Source of the DNA: Albimonas donghaensis
GTDB lineage: Bacteria; Pseudomonadota; Alphaproteobacteria; Rhodobacterales; Rhodobacteraceae
Length of the DNA: 64,000 nucleotides
Direction of reading: 5' to 3'
Assembly (NCBI RefSeq): GCF_900106695.1
Contig: NZ_FNMZ01000003.1
Span: forward strand, 186,001 to 250,000
Shown here in pieces: positions 39,069 to 50,368 of this stretch (the stretch's first letter is position 1; each line of letters opens with the position of its first letter). Made by a program: the position numbers and the translations under genes. The notes beneath the pieces were generated by a model, which did not search any database, was not told the DNA's origin, and saw only the letters and a list, made by a program, of their open reading frames with translations.

Positions 39069-39100
39069 GCGCGCCCGGCCCCGTGGCCGGGCGCGCTTTT
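39069..39100 (+). terminator. Intrinsic terminator directly after nusA
   Basis: A perfect 12-bp stem (GCGCGCCCGGCC / GGCCGGGCGCGC), loop CCGT, immediately followed by TTTT. It lies 25 bases after the nusA stop and before ylxR-infB. It is a textbook intrinsic terminator inside a normally continuous operon. Confidence 0.75.
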
Positions 39101-39176
39101 CCGTCCCGGCCGCGCCGCCGCCCTTGCGGTCGCGGCGGCCGGGCCCCATCTGCCCCCCAACCATGCGAGGCGAGGC

Positions 39177-39884
39177 GTGACCCGAGGCGGAAAGCGCAGG
39201 AATCGCGAGGAAGGCCCGGAACGGCGCTGCATCGTGCTGGGCGAAAGCGGCCTGACCGAAGGGTTGATCCGCTTCGTGATCGGCCCCGACGGCGACCTGG
39301 TTCCCGATCTCGCGGAACGGCTTCCCGGCCGCGGCATGTGGCTGACCTCGACCGCCGAGGTGCTGAATCAGGCGATCCGCAAGCGCGCCTTTTCCCGCGC
39401 GGCGCGAGCGCCGGTGATCGTGCCGGAGGACTTCGCCGAACGGCTCGAATCGCTTCTCGCGCGGCGCGCGGCCGATTCGGTGGCCCTGGCGCGCAAGGCG
39501 GGGCTTGCGGTCACGGGGTTCGAGAAGGTAAAAGCCCGGCTCAAGAAGGGTTCGGTCGGCGCTCTGCTTCATGCGCGCGACGGTTCGGACCAGGGTCTCG
39601 GCAAGCTGACGCCGCTTTCGGGCGACGCGACGCTGATCGACGTGCTTACCAGCGAAGAGTTGGGATTGGCCTTCGGACGGGACTATGTGATACACGCCGC
39701 GCTGGATGCGGACGGAGCCACCGACCGCGTTCTGCGGGAAGCGGCCCGACTTTCCGGCTTCCGGCCCCGGACCCTGCCCCTCGACGGGCCCTCCGGCGAC
39801 CAGGCGCCGGTCGGCCCCGCGCTCGACGCGCCGGCGGATGACCGGGGCGACACCGAGGGTTCGGCCGCACGGTCGGACCCCTGA
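39177..39884 (+). CDS. YlxR-type (DUF448) RNA-binding protein with L7Ae-like domain
   Basis: 235 residues from a GTG. N-terminal YlxR/DUF448 domain (about 10-90): EGPERRCIVLGESGLTEGLIRFVIGPDGDLVPDLAERLPGRGMW. Next, an L7Ae-like part (about 92-190): LARKAGLAVTGFEKVKARLKKGSVGALLHARDGS. The C-terminal 40 residues are disordered. Fused YlxR-L7Ae proteins are normal between nusA and infB in alphaproteobacteria. The standard YlxR motif has CxxC-R; here only one Cys (RRCIVLGE) is present, which is common in this branch. Confidence 0.88.
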   Translation: MTRGGKRRNREEGPERRCIVLGESGLTEGLIRFVIGPDGDLVPDLAERLPGRGMWLTSTAEVLNQAIRKRAFSRAARAPVIVPEDFAERLESLLARRAADSVALARKAGLAVTGFEKVKARLKKGSVGALLHARDGSDQGLGKLTPLSGDATLIDVLTSEELGLAFGRDYVIHAALDADGATDRVLREAARLSGFRPRTLPLDGPSGDQAPVGPALDAPADDRGDTEGSAARSDP

Positions 39885-40258
39885 AACGTTTGGGGCCGGC
39901 CGTCGCCTGACGACGACCGCGTCCCTCGCCCTCCGGACCGGGGGACCTCCTTCAACGGGGGCCGTTCCGAACGGGGGGACTTCCCGAAGAAGGGACCTCC
40001 CGAGCGGGGGACTTTCCTGACGGAGGGACGCAGACGACCCTTCCCGGATGGAAGGCCAGACGACGAAGACGCGCCCGCCCGTTCGGGGCCGGCGCGCCCG
40101 CAAGGCCCCCGACCGGGGCGAACACGGCGGCCCCGCCCGGGACCGCGAAGCCGGACGCCTCTCCCAGGCCGATTCGCCAGGGGGGAGCCGCCCGTTTCCA
40201 GACGCCCCGCGGGGCGTCGCACAAGGCCCCCGGGGCAGCGGACGCGAACAGGACGTTG
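39885..40258. other. ylxR-infB intergenic region with tandem repeats
   Basis: 374 bases without a credible gene. It contains a degenerate six-copy repeat (39942-40041) and a perfect inverted repeat, GACGCCCC-GC-GGGGCGTC (40201-40218), about 40 bases before infB. The region is unusually long for this operon. Confidence 0.6.
39942..40041. repeat. Six-copy degenerate 16-17-bp tandem repeat before infB
   Basis: Units begin with GGGAC (once GGGCC) at 39942, 39959, 39976, 39992, 40008 and 40025, a period of 16-17 bases. Most continue with C/T-T-T-CC and then a CGAACGG-like end. The repeats are imperfect, so the array is not a fresh duplication. It lies in the infB leader. The period is not a multiple of three, which argues against coding. 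Confidence 0.7.
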
Positions 40259-42946
40259 ATGGACGACAGCATGGACGGCAACGACAAGACCGGCGGCACT
40301 CTGAGAACTCGCGGCCCCGCGCCGCGTGGCGGCGAAGGCCGCGTGAAGCAGAGCTTCAGCCATGGACGGTCCAAGTCGGTCGTGGTCGAGACCAAGGCCC
40401 GCAAGCGGGTCGTGAAGCCGACCGAAGGCGGGGCTCCGGCCTCCGGCGCGCCCGCCGCGCCGACCGGCCGCGCGCCGACCCCGGCCGCGCGCCCGACCGA
40501 CCCGCCCCGCGGCGCCGGCGCGCCTTCGGCCGCCGCCGCCCGCGCCACCGCGCCGGTTTCCGGCGAAGGCTCCAAGCCCACCCGCCGGCCCGGCCGCGGC
40601 GCGGTGCTCAAGAGCCTCTCCCCCGAAGAATACGAGCGCCGCAAGAAGGCGCTCGAGGCCGCCAAGGCCAATGAAGGCGCGCGCCGCGCCAAGGAAGAGG
40701 CCGAGGCCAAGGAACGCGAAGCCGAACGCCACCGCCTTCTCGCCGAGAAGGAGGAGCGCGAGCGTCGCGAGGCCGAGGAGCAGATCCGCCGCGAACGCGA
40801 GGAGGCCGAGCGCCTCGCCGCCGAGCAGGAGGCCAAGCGCAAGGCCGAGGCCGAGAAGCGGGATCGGGAGCGCGCTCGCGCCGCCCAGTCCGCTCCCGGC
40901 GCGCCGCAGAGCGACATCACCACCGGCCCGCCCCCCGCGGACGGCGAAGGCAAGGACCGCACCATGCGGGCCCTGCCCAAGCGCACCGTGGGTCCGGCCC
41001 CGGCGGACGACAAGAAGCCCGGCCGCGGCCGCGGCGGCGACGAGCGTCGCCGCTCGGGCAAGCTGACGATCACGCACGCGACCGCGGGCGACGACGGCGG
41101 GCGCACGCGCTCGCTCGCCGCCATGCGCCGCAAGCAGGAGCGTCAGAAGCGCCAGGGTCGCGGCGGCGGCGAGCCGCGCGAAAAGGTGATGCGCAACGTG
41201 AACGTGCCTGACGCGATCACGGTGCAGGAGCTTGCCAACCGCATGACCGAGCGGGCGGCCGAAGTGGTCAAGATGCTGTTCAAGTCCGGCATGATGGTCA
41301 CCATCAACGATACGCTGGACGCCGACACCGCCACCCTGGTGGTCGAGGAGTTCGGGCATACCGTGGTCCGCGTGTCGGATTCGGACGTGGAGCAGGCCAT
41401 CGACACCGTCGAGGACGCGGAGGAGAACCTCCAGCCGCGCGCCCCGATCGTGACGATCATGGGCCATGTCGACCACGGCAAGACCTCGCTGCTGGACGCG
41501 ATCCGCAAGACCAACGTGGTCTCGGGCGAGGCCGGCGGCATCACGCAGCATATCGGCGCCTACCAGATCAAGACCGACTCCGGCGCGCCGATCACCTTCC
41601 TCGACACCCCGGGCCACGCCGCCTTCACCTCCATGCGCGCCCGTGGCGCGCAGGTGACGGATATTGTGATCCTGGTGGTCGCGGCCGACGACGCGGTGAT
41701 GCCCCAGACCATCGAGGCCATCCACCACGCCAAGGCCGCCGAGGTCCCGATGATCATCGCGATCAACAAGGTGGACAAGCCGGGCGCGGATTCGAACAAG
41801 GTCCGCCAGGACCTGCTGCGTCACGAGGTGGTCGTCGAGGCCATGTCGGGCGATGTGCAGGACGTCGAGGTCTCCGCCAAGACCGGCGCCGGGCTCGACA
41901 CCCTGCTCGAGGCCGTGGCGCTCCAGGCCGAGATCCTCGAGCTTCGGGCCAACCCCGAGCGCGACGCCGAAGGCGCGGTGATCGAGGCCAAGCTGGACAC
42001 CGGCCGCGGCCCCGTCGCCACCGTGCTGATCCAGCGCGGCACCCTGAAGCGCGGCGACATCTTCGTGGTCGGCGAGCAGTGGGGCCGCGTGCGCGCCCTG
42101 ATCAACGACCAGGGCGCCCGCGTCGACGAGGCCGGTCCGTCCGTGCCGGTCGAGGTTCTGGGTCTGCAGGGCACGCCGCATGCCGGCGATGTGCTGAACG
42201 TGGTGGAATCCGAGGCCAAGGCCCGCGAGATCTCCGACTACCGTCAGCGCGCCGCCCGCGACAAGCTGGCCGCTTCGGGGCCGCGCGCCTCGCTCGACCA
42301 GCTTCTGGCCCAGGCCAAGGCGGACGAGAACGTGGCCGAGCTGCCGGTTCTGGTGAAGGCCGACGTTCAGGGCTCGACCGAGGCGATCGTTCAGGCGCTG
42401 GAGAAGATCGGCAACGACGACGTGCGCGTCCGGGTGCTGCATTCCGGCGTCGGCGCGATCACCGAGACCGATGTGGGCCTCGCCGAGGCCTCCAACGCTC
42501 CGCTGATCGGGTTCAACGTCCGCGCCAACGCACCGGCCCGCGAAGCCGCCAACCAGAAGGGCGTGGAGATCCGCTACTACTCGATCATCTACGACCTTGT
42601 GGATGACGTGAAGCTGGCGGCCCAGGGCCTGCTGAAGCCCGAGGTCCGCGAGACCTTCATCGGCTACGCCAAGATCAAGGAGGTCTTCCGGGTCTCCAAC
42701 GTCGGCAAGGTCGCGGGTTGCGAGGTCACCGAGGGTGTGGCGCGCCGTTCGGCGGGCGTCCGCCTGCTGCGCGACGACGTGGTCATCCACGAGGGCAAGC
42801 TGAAGACGCTGAAGCGCTTCAAGGACGAGGTGCCGGAAGTTCGCTCGGGCACCGAGTGCGGCATGGCCTTCGAGAACTACGAGGACATTCGCGAAGGCGA
42901 CGTCATCGAGATCTTCACCACCGAAGAGGTGGCGCGGACCCTCTAA
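40259..42946 (+). CDS. infB: Translation initiation factor IF-2
   Basis: 895 residues from ATG 40259 (AGGAC site); TTG 40256 or ATG 40271 are alternatives. A GTPase that brings fMet-tRNA to the 30S subunit. The N-terminal [22 protein letters not shown] is the alphaproteobacterial IF2 start; residues 60-300 are a charged, Ala/Pro- and coiled-coil-rich region ([20 protein letters not shown]). The GTPase domain has [18 protein letters not shown] and NKVD, then domains II-IV. It ends [13 protein letters not shown] strong hairpin terminator follows. Confidence 0.97.
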   Translation: MDDSMDGNDKTGGTLRTRGPAPRGGEGRVKQSFSHGRSKSVVVETKARKRVVKPTEGGAPASGAPAAPTGRAPTPAARPTDPPRGAGAPSAAAARATAPVSGEGSKPTRRPGRGAVLKSLSPEEYERRKKALEAAKANEGARRAKEEAEAKEREAERHRLLAEKEERERREAEEQIRREREEAERLAAEQEAKRKAEAEKRDRERARAAQSAPGAPQSDITTGPPPADGEGKDRTMRALPKRTVGPAPADDKKPGRGRGGDERRRSGKLTITHATAGDDGGRTRSLAAMRRKQERQKRQGRGGGEPREKVMRNVNVPDAITVQELANRMTERAAEVVKMLFKSGMMVTINDTLDADTATLVVEEFGHTVVRVSDSDVEQAIDTVEDAEENLQPRAPIVTIMGHVDHGKTSLLDAIRKTNVVSGEAGGITQHIGAYQIKTDSGAPITFLDTPGHAAFTSMRARGAQVTDIVILVVAADDAVMPQTIEAIHHAKAAEVPMIIAINKVDKPGADSNKVRQDLLRHEVVVEAMSGDVQDVEVSAKTGAGLDTLLEAVALQAEILELRANPERDAEGAVIEAKLDTGRGPVATVLIQRGTLKRGDIFVVGEQWGRVRALINDQGARVDEAGPSVPVEVLGLQGTPHAGDVLNVVESEAKAREISDYRQRAARDKLAASGPRASLDQLLAQAKADENVAELPVLVKADVQGSTEAIVQALEKIGNDDVRVRVLHSGVGAITETDVGLAEASNAPLIGFNVRANAPAREAANQKGVEIRYYSIIYDLVDDVKLAAQGLLKPEVRETFIGYAKIKEVFRVSNVGKVAGCEVTEGVARRSAGVRLLRDDVVIHEGKLKTLKRFKDEVPEVRSGTECGMAFENYEDIREGDVIEIFTTEEVARTL

Positions 42947-42971
42947 GGGCCTCGCGGATCAAGGAAATCGG

Positions 42972-43001
42972 AACGGCCGGGGCGGCGACGCCCCGGCCGT
43001 T
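42972..43001. terminator. Terminator between infB and the sulfotransferase gene
   Basis: A perfect 13-bp stem (AACGGCCGGGGCG / CGCCCCGGCCGTT), loop GCGA, followed by TTCG. It lies 25 bases after the infB stop and about 30 from the end of the convergent minus-strand gene, so it can serve both. Confidence 0.75.
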
Positions 43002-43030
43002 TCGCGTTCGGGGGCTGCGGCGCGGGCGCC

Positions 43031-43921
43031 TCAGGCGCCGTCGCCCTGCTCCAGCCAGGCGCGGGCGGCGGGGTCCGGGATCAACGCCGCCAGCCGCGCG
43101 CGGTAGCGGGGCAGCATCTCCGGCGGGACCACCTCGCGCCAGCGCTCGACCCCGCCCCTGGCGAAGAAGCCCGCATCGTCGCGCCAGAAGCCCTCGCCCG
43201 GCGCGGGGACATAGCGGTCGGCCTGGGCGCGCATGGTCTCGATCCCCGTCGCCTGGGCGATGGCCTCAACCAGGGCGGGATCGGCCGCCGCCCCCAGCGC
43301 CGCCGCCATCCGGCGCAGCGCGCCCCGATGGTCGCGGATCATGTCGGCGTAGTGCAGGACTAGCCGGTCGGGGAGCCGGTCGGAGAGCGCCGTCTGGGCG
43401 TAATGGCGGGTGACGGTGGCGAGCGAATCGTCGTCGAAGCGGTCCATGTCCAGCGGGGCGTCCAGGTAGTCGGCCAGCACCTGCTCCACCGGCCCCATCA
43501 TCTTGTGCCCGTCCCGGTCGACGCGGTTGCGGACATGGCTGAGCAGCGAGGCGAAGACGTCCAGCGGGTGACGGTAGACGGCGATGACCGTCACGCCCTC
43601 CCATACCGGGAAGCCGTCGGCGGGGGTGTGGGTCTTGACCGCCCGCCGCCCGGACTGGGCGGCGAGCGCGGCGGCGGTGGCCTCCGCCTCCCCCAGCCGC
43701 GAGTCGACCCAGGGGCTGATCGCGCCGATGCGGTCGGCGATCCCGGCCCGCCCGGCCAGCAGCATGGCGACCATGGTCTGGGTCCAGGTGGTCCCGCATT
43801 TGGGCGGCGTGCAGACCAGCACGTCGCCGCGCCGCGGGGTCCAGGTGGGCCAGCGCTCGGGCGTGGTCATCGCGCCGCGATAGGTCCCAGCGGCCGGCGA
43901 AATCTCCCGCGCGTGTTGCAT
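43031..43921 (-). CDS. Sulfotransferase family protein
   Basis: PAPS-dependent sulfotransferase, 296 residues from an ATG with an AGGAGG site (MQHAREISPAAGTYRG). The 5'-phosphosulfate loop is TPPKCGTTWTQTM near residue 40, the 3'-phosphate region is VYRHPLDVFASLLSHV, and the C-terminal part RYVPAPGEGFWRDDAGFF aligns with cytosolic-type (SULT/aryl) enzymes. The acceptor is unknown. It is on the opposite strand and splits the infB-rbfA order, so it is probably an inserted gene. No unusual base composition is evident. Confidence 0.85.
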   Translation of the reverse strand: MQHAREISPAAGTYRGAMTTPERWPTWTPRRGDVLVCTPPKCGTTWTQTMVAMLLAGRAGIADRIGAISPWVDSRLGEAEATAAALAAQSGRRAVKTHTPADGFPVWEGVTVIAVYRHPLDVFASLLSHVRNRVDRDGHKMMGPVEQVLADYLDAPLDMDRFDDDSLATVTRHYAQTALSDRLPDRLVLHYADMIRDHRGALRRMAAALGAAADPALVEAIAQATGIETMRAQADRYVPAPGEGFWRDDAGFFARGGVERWREVVPPEMLPRYRARLAALIPDPAARAWLEQGDGA

Positions 43922-44067
43922 TCTCCGCCCCTCCTGCGCGGCGCCTGACGACCGCGGCGGCCAGCCTAGGCGGGGCGCGACGGCCCTGTCCACGCCCCCG
44001 CCCCGTGCGCTACCGTTGCGCCGCGGCGGCGTTGGCGCTATGACCCCGGCCTCCGGAGGAGCCTGAC

Positions 44068-44499
44068 ATGTCCAATCCAAGGCACGGCGCAGGCCGCGGC
44101 CCGTCCCAGCGCCAGTTGAAAGTCGGTGAGCTCGTGCGTCGCACGATCGCCGACGTGCTGATGCGCGGCGACCTGCACGACCCCGAGCTCGAACGATTCT
44201 CGATCACCGTGTCCGAGGCGCGCGTGTCCCCGGACCTGCGCCATGCGGACATCTACGTGATGCCGCTGGGCGGCGTCGGGGTGGAGGAGGTGCTGGTCCT
44301 GCTCGCGCGCAACAGCCACGAGCTGCGGCGCGCGGTGACCCGCGAGATCAAGCTGAAATACTCCCCCGCCCTGCGCTTCCACGAAGACCGGTCCTTCGAC
44401 CAGATGGACGAGACCCGCCGCCTGCTGGACGAGCCCCGCGTGCGCCGGGACCTCGACGAGGAAGCGGACGGCGACGCGGACGAAAACGGGGACCGTTGA
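44068..44499 (+). CDS. rbfA: Ribosome-binding factor A
   Basis: 143 residues; a KH-fold cold-shock protein needed for 16S rRNA 5'-end processing and 30S maturation. Core: GRGPSQRQLKVGELVRRTIADVLMRGDLHDPEL, then VTVSEARVSPDLRHADIYV-like strand and LRRAVTREIKLKYSPALRFHEDRSFDQ. GGAGGAG precedes the ATG. The stop is four bases before truB. Confidence 0.95.
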   Translation: MSNPRHGAGRGPSQRQLKVGELVRRTIADVLMRGDLHDPELERFSITVSEARVSPDLRHADIYVMPLGGVGVEEVLVLLARNSHELRRAVTREIKLKYSPALRFHEDRSFDQMDETRRLLDEPRVRRDLDEEADGDADENGDR

Positions 44500-44503
44500 G
44501 CCC

Positions 44504-45436
44504 ATGGGACGGCGCAAGAAGGGCCGGCCGGTCGACGGCTGGCTGATCGTCGACAAGCCGCTGGGCGTCGGCTCGACCGACGTGGTGTCCCGCGCCCGCT
44601 GGTCGCTGAACGCGCGCAAGGCGGGCCATGCCGGCACGCTCGACCCGCTGGCGACCGGCCTGCTGGCGGTGGCCTTCGGCGAGGCGACCAAGACCGTGCC
44701 CATCGCCTCCGACGGGCTGAAGACCTACCGTTTCACGGTTCGCTGGGGCGTCCGCACCGCGTCGGACGATCTCGAGACCGCGCCCATCGCCACCTCCGAC
44801 CTGCGCCCGGACCGCGACGCGATCGAGGCCGCGCTGCCGGCCTTCCGGGGCGATATCATGCAGGCGCCGCCGCAATTCTCCGCGGTGAAGGTGGATGGCG
44901 AGCGCGCCTATGACCTGGCCCGCGACGGCGAGGCGATGGAGCTGGCGCTGCGCCCCCTGCACATGGCGCGGCTGGCGCTGGTGGCGATGCCCGACGCCGA
45001 CCACGCGGATTTCGAGATGGTCTGCGGCAAGGGCGGCTATGTGCGCGCCATCGCCCGCGACCTGGGCGAGGCCCTGGGCTGCGGCGCGCATGTCGTCGCC
45101 CTGCGCCGGACCGCCGCCGGGCCCTTCGACGTCGCCGAAGCCGCCGTGCCCTACGACACGCTGGAGAGCTACCGCGACCGGCCGGAGGCGCTGCCGCTGC
45201 TGCCCGTCTCGGCCGGCTTGCGGGACTTGCCGGAAGTGCGGGTGACCCCGACCGCCGCCGCCGATCTGCGCATGGGGCGGGAGGGCGCGGCCCATCTGGC
45301 GCCCGCGGACCTGCAATGGGGCGATGCGGCCTGGGCGTCCTGCGGCGGCGAGGCGGTGGCCATCGGCGTCTGGCAGGGCGGGCGGCTGCAACCGACGCGG
45401 GTGATCCTGCCGCCCGAGGTCGACGCCCCCGCCTGA
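44504..45436 (+). CDS. truB: tRNA pseudouridine55 synthase
   Basis: Makes pseudouridine 55 in the T-loop of tRNAs; 310 residues. DGWLIVDKPLGVGSTDVVSRAR at the N-terminus, catalytic Asp in GHAGTLDPLATGLLAVAFGEATK near residue 45, YRFTVRWGVRTASDDLE, and ARDLGEALGCGAHVVALRRTAAGPF are all family motifs. A C-terminal extension has a degenerate PUA-like part. It is tightly coupled to rbfA (four-base gap). Confidence 0.95.
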   Translation: MGRRKKGRPVDGWLIVDKPLGVGSTDVVSRARWSLNARKAGHAGTLDPLATGLLAVAFGEATKTVPIASDGLKTYRFTVRWGVRTASDDLETAPIATSDLRPDRDAIEAALPAFRGDIMQAPPQFSAVKVDGERAYDLARDGEAMELALRPLHMARLALVAMPDADHADFEMVCGKGGYVRAIARDLGEALGCGAHVVALRRTAAGPFDVAEAAVPYDTLESYRDRPEALPLLPVSAGLRDLPEVRVTPTAAADLRMGREGAAHLAPADLQWGDAAWASCGGEAVAIGVWQGGRLQPTRVILPPEVDAPA

Positions 45437-45690
45437 TACCCCCCCGCCTGATCCCCTCCCCCTGCCGGCGCCCCCGTCGCGGCCGCCCGCAACGCCCCTG
45501 TCGCGCCGAATCCCGCAACCGAGCGCGGTTTCCCGGCCATCGCGCGCGGAATCCCTCTTTTCATCGGGGGCGATCCGTTGCATAGGGACGCCTTCGCGAA
45601 CGACCGTGCTGGACGACATCCCGGCGCCGGCCGCGCGCGAAGATCGCGCCCAACGCGCGGTCCCGAACCCTCAAGCCCATGGAGGCCCCG

Positions 45691-45960
45691 ATGTCGATCA
45701 CCGTCGATCGGAAAGAAGAACTGATCAAGGAATACGCGACCAAGGAAGGCGACACCGGTTCGCCCGAGGTCCAGGTGGCGATCCTCACCGAGCGGATCAC
45801 CAACCTGACCGAGCACTTCAAGTCGCACAAGAAAGACAACCACTCCCGCCGTGGTCTTCTCAAGATGGTCGCCCAGCGCCGCAAGCTGCTCGACTACGTG
45901 AAGGGCAAGGACGTGGAGCGCTACAAGACCATCATCACCCGCCTCGGCATCCGCCGCTGA
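45691..45960 (+). CDS. rpsO: 30S ribosomal protein S15
   Basis: 89 residues, the standard S15 length, from ATG giving [15 protein letters not shown] with GGAGG seven bases upstream; an ATG 12 bases earlier overlaps that site. Binds 16S rRNA central domain. Signature [38 protein letters not shown] is intact. In other bacteria it regulates its own translation through its leader; the 250-base truB-rpsO gap has room for this, but I see only a short GC inverted repeat there. Confidence 0.97.
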   Translation: MSITVDRKEELIKEYATKEGDTGSPEVQVAILTERITNLTEHFKSHKKDNHSRRGLLKMVAQRRKLLDYVKGKDVERYKTIITRLGIRR

Positions 45961-45969
45961 CGGACTTCG

Positions 45970-45997
45970 CAAGGCGCGCCGACCTCGGCGCGCCTTG
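45970..45997 (+). terminator. Hairpin after rpsO
   Basis: A 13-bp stem (CAAGGCGCGCCGA / TCGGCGCGCCTTG) with a 2-base apex (so about 12 pairs and a 4-base loop), nine bases after the rpsO stop. No T-run. It may act as an attenuator or 3' stabiliser before pnp. Confidence 0.6.
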
Positions 45998-46040
45998 ACT
46001 GCATTTCCACGGGGCCGCGGCGCCCTCTGGACAGGTTTCA

Positions 46041-46229
46041 ACCGCCCCCGCATGGCCTGACGGTCGGGGGCGGTCGCCGCATATCCGGGGGGCGACCTCC
46101 GGACCCTATCCCGGGGGCGCGCCCCCAATGTCCGTTCGTTTCCGCCCCATGGCCCCGGGTCGAAGCGTTGCGATAACCGGGGCCCGCTCCGCTGGGCGGA
46201 GTCGACGCGCGGAGGACGCAGGGGCGTCC
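46041..46229 (+). promoter_or_regulatory. pnp leader with four successive hairpins
   Basis: In order: ACCGCCCCCG / CGGGGGCGGT (46041-46074, 14-base loop); the palindrome GGGGGCG-CGCCCCC (46113-46126); CTCCGC-TGG-GCGGAG (46187-46201); GGACGC-AGGG-GCGTCC (46214-46229), 20 bases before the ATG. In E. coli, pnp is autoregulated through an RNase III-cleaved leader hairpin; an equivalent control here is an inference. Confidence 0.45.
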
Positions 46230-46249
46230 GTCCGCTGGAAGGAAACGAG

Positions 46250-48379
<2,130 letters not shown>

Positions 48380-48409
48380 TCCCCACCGGCCCAAGCCGAA
48401 CCGAACGCG

Positions 48410-48438
48410 AAAAGGGCCCCGTTTCCGGGGCCCTTTTT
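48410..48438. terminator. Bidirectional terminator after pnp
   Basis: An 11-bp stem (AAAAGGGCCCC / GGGGCCCTTTT), loop GTTTCC, then TGTTTG on the plus strand and TTTT on the minus strand. It lies between pnp and the convergent azoR. Confidence 0.85.
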
Positions 48439-48498
48439 GTTTGCGCGGGCGGGGCGGAGTAAGGGCGCGAAGCCCCCCCCGCCCCGGATGCGGGGGGA

Positions 48499-49122
48499 TC
48501 AGGCGGCGGCCTTCTCGGCCGGGGCCACGGCGGCCTCGACGCCCGCCAGCGCGGCGTCGATGGCCTTCGCGGCCGCCTCCGGGCCCATCGCCAGCCCCTC
48601 GGCGCGCACGAAGCGGACGTCGGTGATGCCCATGAAGCCGAACAGGCCGCGCAGGTAGGGCTCCTGGAAGTCCATCCCCGCCGCCGGGCCCGTCGAATAG
48701 ACGCCCGCGCGCGAAGCGGCGACGATCACCGTCTTGCCGCCGGCCAGGCCCTCGGGGCCGGCCTCGGTGTATCGGAATGTGGCGCCGGGGACGGCCAGCC
48801 GGTCGATCCAGGCCTTGAGCTGGCTGGGGATGGCGAAATTGTACATCGGCGCCCCGATCACCACCACGTCGGCGGCCAGGAAGTCGTCCAGCGCGGCGCG
48901 GGACCGGGCGGCGAGCGCGGCGGTGGCGTCGTCGATGGCCTCGGCGCCGGCGCGGGCCATCGCCATCTCGGCCCCCTCCAGGTGCGGGAACGGCGTCGCG
49001 GCCAGGTCCAGCCGGGTCACGTCGGCGCCCTGCTCGGCCAGACGGCCGACGACAGCGGCGGACAGGCGGCGCGACACGGAGGCCTCGCCGGTGATGCTGG
49101 AATCGATATGAAGCGCTTTCAT
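48499..49122 (-). CDS. azoR: FMN-dependent NADH-azoreductase
   Basis: 207-residue flavodoxin-fold FMN reductase of the AzoR/NQO family, reducing quinones and azo compounds with NADH. The start [28 protein letters not shown] has the FMN-phosphate loop. The family motif [37 protein letters not shown] is present (about residues 90-130). It is divergent from a LysR gene, whose product probably controls it, with a palindrome between them. The likely role is protection against quinone or electrophile stress. Confidence 0.92.
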   Translation of the reverse strand: MKALHIDSSITGEASVSRRLSAAVVGRLAEQGADVTRLDLAATPFPHLEGAEMAMARAGAEAIDDATAALAARSRAALDDFLAADVVVIGAPMYNFAIPSQLKAWIDRLAVPGATFRYTEAGPEGLAGGKTVIVAASRAGVYSTGPAAGMDFQEPYLRGLFGFMGITDVRFVRAEGLAMGPEAAAKAIDAALAGVEAAVAPAEKAAA

Positions 49123-49212
49123 CGGACGTGCATCCTTCTGGTGTTTGAACGTGCTGCGCCCTACATGCTTCTGGAACGATCGGAGGATAAGACGCCGATC
49201 TCGGGACTCTCC

Positions 49213-49228
49213 GTTCCATGGATGGAAC
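49213..49228. promoter_or_regulatory. Palindrome between azoR and lysR
   Basis: GTTCCAT-GG-ATGGAAC, 7-bp perfect arms with a 2-base centre, ending five bases before the preferred LysR ATG (49233). Location in the divergent region fits a LysR operator or autorepression site. Confidence 0.5.
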
Positions 49229-49232
49229 ACCG

Positions 49233-50189
49233 ATGCTGACCGATCTCGATGACCTCGCGCTGTTCGTCTCCGTCGCCGACCAGGGCGGCTTTTCCGCCGC
49301 CGCGCGGGCGCTCGGCATTCCCAAGTCGCGGGTCAGCCGCCGTCTGGCGGGGCTGGAGACGCGGCTGGACCTGCGGCTGCTGGAACGCTCGACCCGGCGC
49401 GTCTCCATCACCCCGGCGGGGGAGGAGGTGCTGGCCCATGCCCGCGCGGCCCTGGCCCAGACCGAGGCGATCTCCGCCCTCGCCGCCCGGCGCCACGCCG
49501 AGCCGCAGGGCCTGATCCGCGCCTCCTGCCCGGTAGGGGCCGAGCGGCCGCTGGCCGACGCGCTGCCCGGCTTTCTCAACGCCCATCCCCGGATGCGGGT
49601 TCACCTGATGCTGACCAACCGGCGCGTCGACCTGATCGAGGAGGGCATCGACGTCGCCATCCGTGTGCGCCCGAAGGTGGAAGGGGAGGCGGATTTCCAC
49701 GCCCGGATCATCGGCCCCTCCCACGCCGTGCTGGTGGCCTCGCCCGACCTCCTGGACGCCGCCGGCCGGCCGGACCGGCCCGACGCGCTGGCCGGCCAGC
49801 CCTTGCTCGACCGGGCGGAGCGGCCGCGCCGCGTGTCCTGGCCCCTGCGCGGACCGGATGGCGAGACCGTGCGCCTGACCGGGGAGCCGCGCCTCTCCAC
49901 CGGGGATTTCGCGGCCCTGCGGCGGGCGGCGGAGGCGGGGCTGGGCCTGTGCCTGCTGCCCATCTCGGAATGCGTGGACGCGCTGGAGACGGGTCGGCTG
50001 GAGCATGTGTGCCGCGACTGGTCGAGCGAGGCCGGGATCATGCACCTGGTCTACCCCTCGCGCCGAGGCCTGCTGCCCGCCATGCGCGCCTTCATCGATT
50101 TCGCAGCCGACACGCTGGCCGAAAGCCTGTCGGCGGCCGAGGCGCCCTGTCGGCGCCGCGCCGCGGAGGCCACGGCGGCTCGCGCTTAG
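49233..50189 (+). CDS. LysR family transcriptional regulator, divergent from azoR
   Basis: 318 residues from ATG 49233 (ATG 49218 is inside the palindrome). N-terminal winged [55 protein letters not shown]. The C-terminal effector domain contains [22 protein letters not shown] and [14 protein letters not shown]. It is closest in style to the AaeR/CrgA-type group that often controls a neighbouring quinone or azo reductase gene. The last 20 residues are Arg/Ala-rich. Confidence 0.9.
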   Translation: MLTDLDDLALFVSVADQGGFSAAARALGIPKSRVSRRLAGLETRLDLRLLERSTRRVSITPAGEEVLAHARAALAQTEAISALAARRHAEPQGLIRASCPVGAERPLADALPGFLNAHPRMRVHLMLTNRRVDLIEEGIDVAIRVRPKVEGEADFHARIIGPSHAVLVASPDLLDAAGRPDRPDALAGQPLLDRAERPRRVSWPLRGPDGETVRLTGEPRLSTGDFAALRRAAEAGLGLCLLPISECVDALETGRLEHVCRDWSSEAGIMHLVYPSRRGLLPAMRAFIDFAADTLAESLSAAEAPCRRRAAEATAARA

Positions 50190-50368
50190 CTCGGGGCGGC
50201 CTCGCGGGCGCCGGGTCGGGACCGCGAGGCCGTGGACGATCGGGTCAGGGGCTGGCCATGGGGCGATCCGGTCGGCCCGCCTCCGCCCGGGCTGGCGTCT
50301 CCCCCCGCGCCGGCCCTAACCTGCCGCGGAACCCGCCGGCACGGCGGGACGCACAGGGAGGAGAAGTC

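Noticed and set aside
39683-42790. 1035-codon minus-strand frame across infB, including repeat-like KVPRSGG segments
   Set aside because: Antisense of infB and of the non-coding repeat array; no family match and no start signal.
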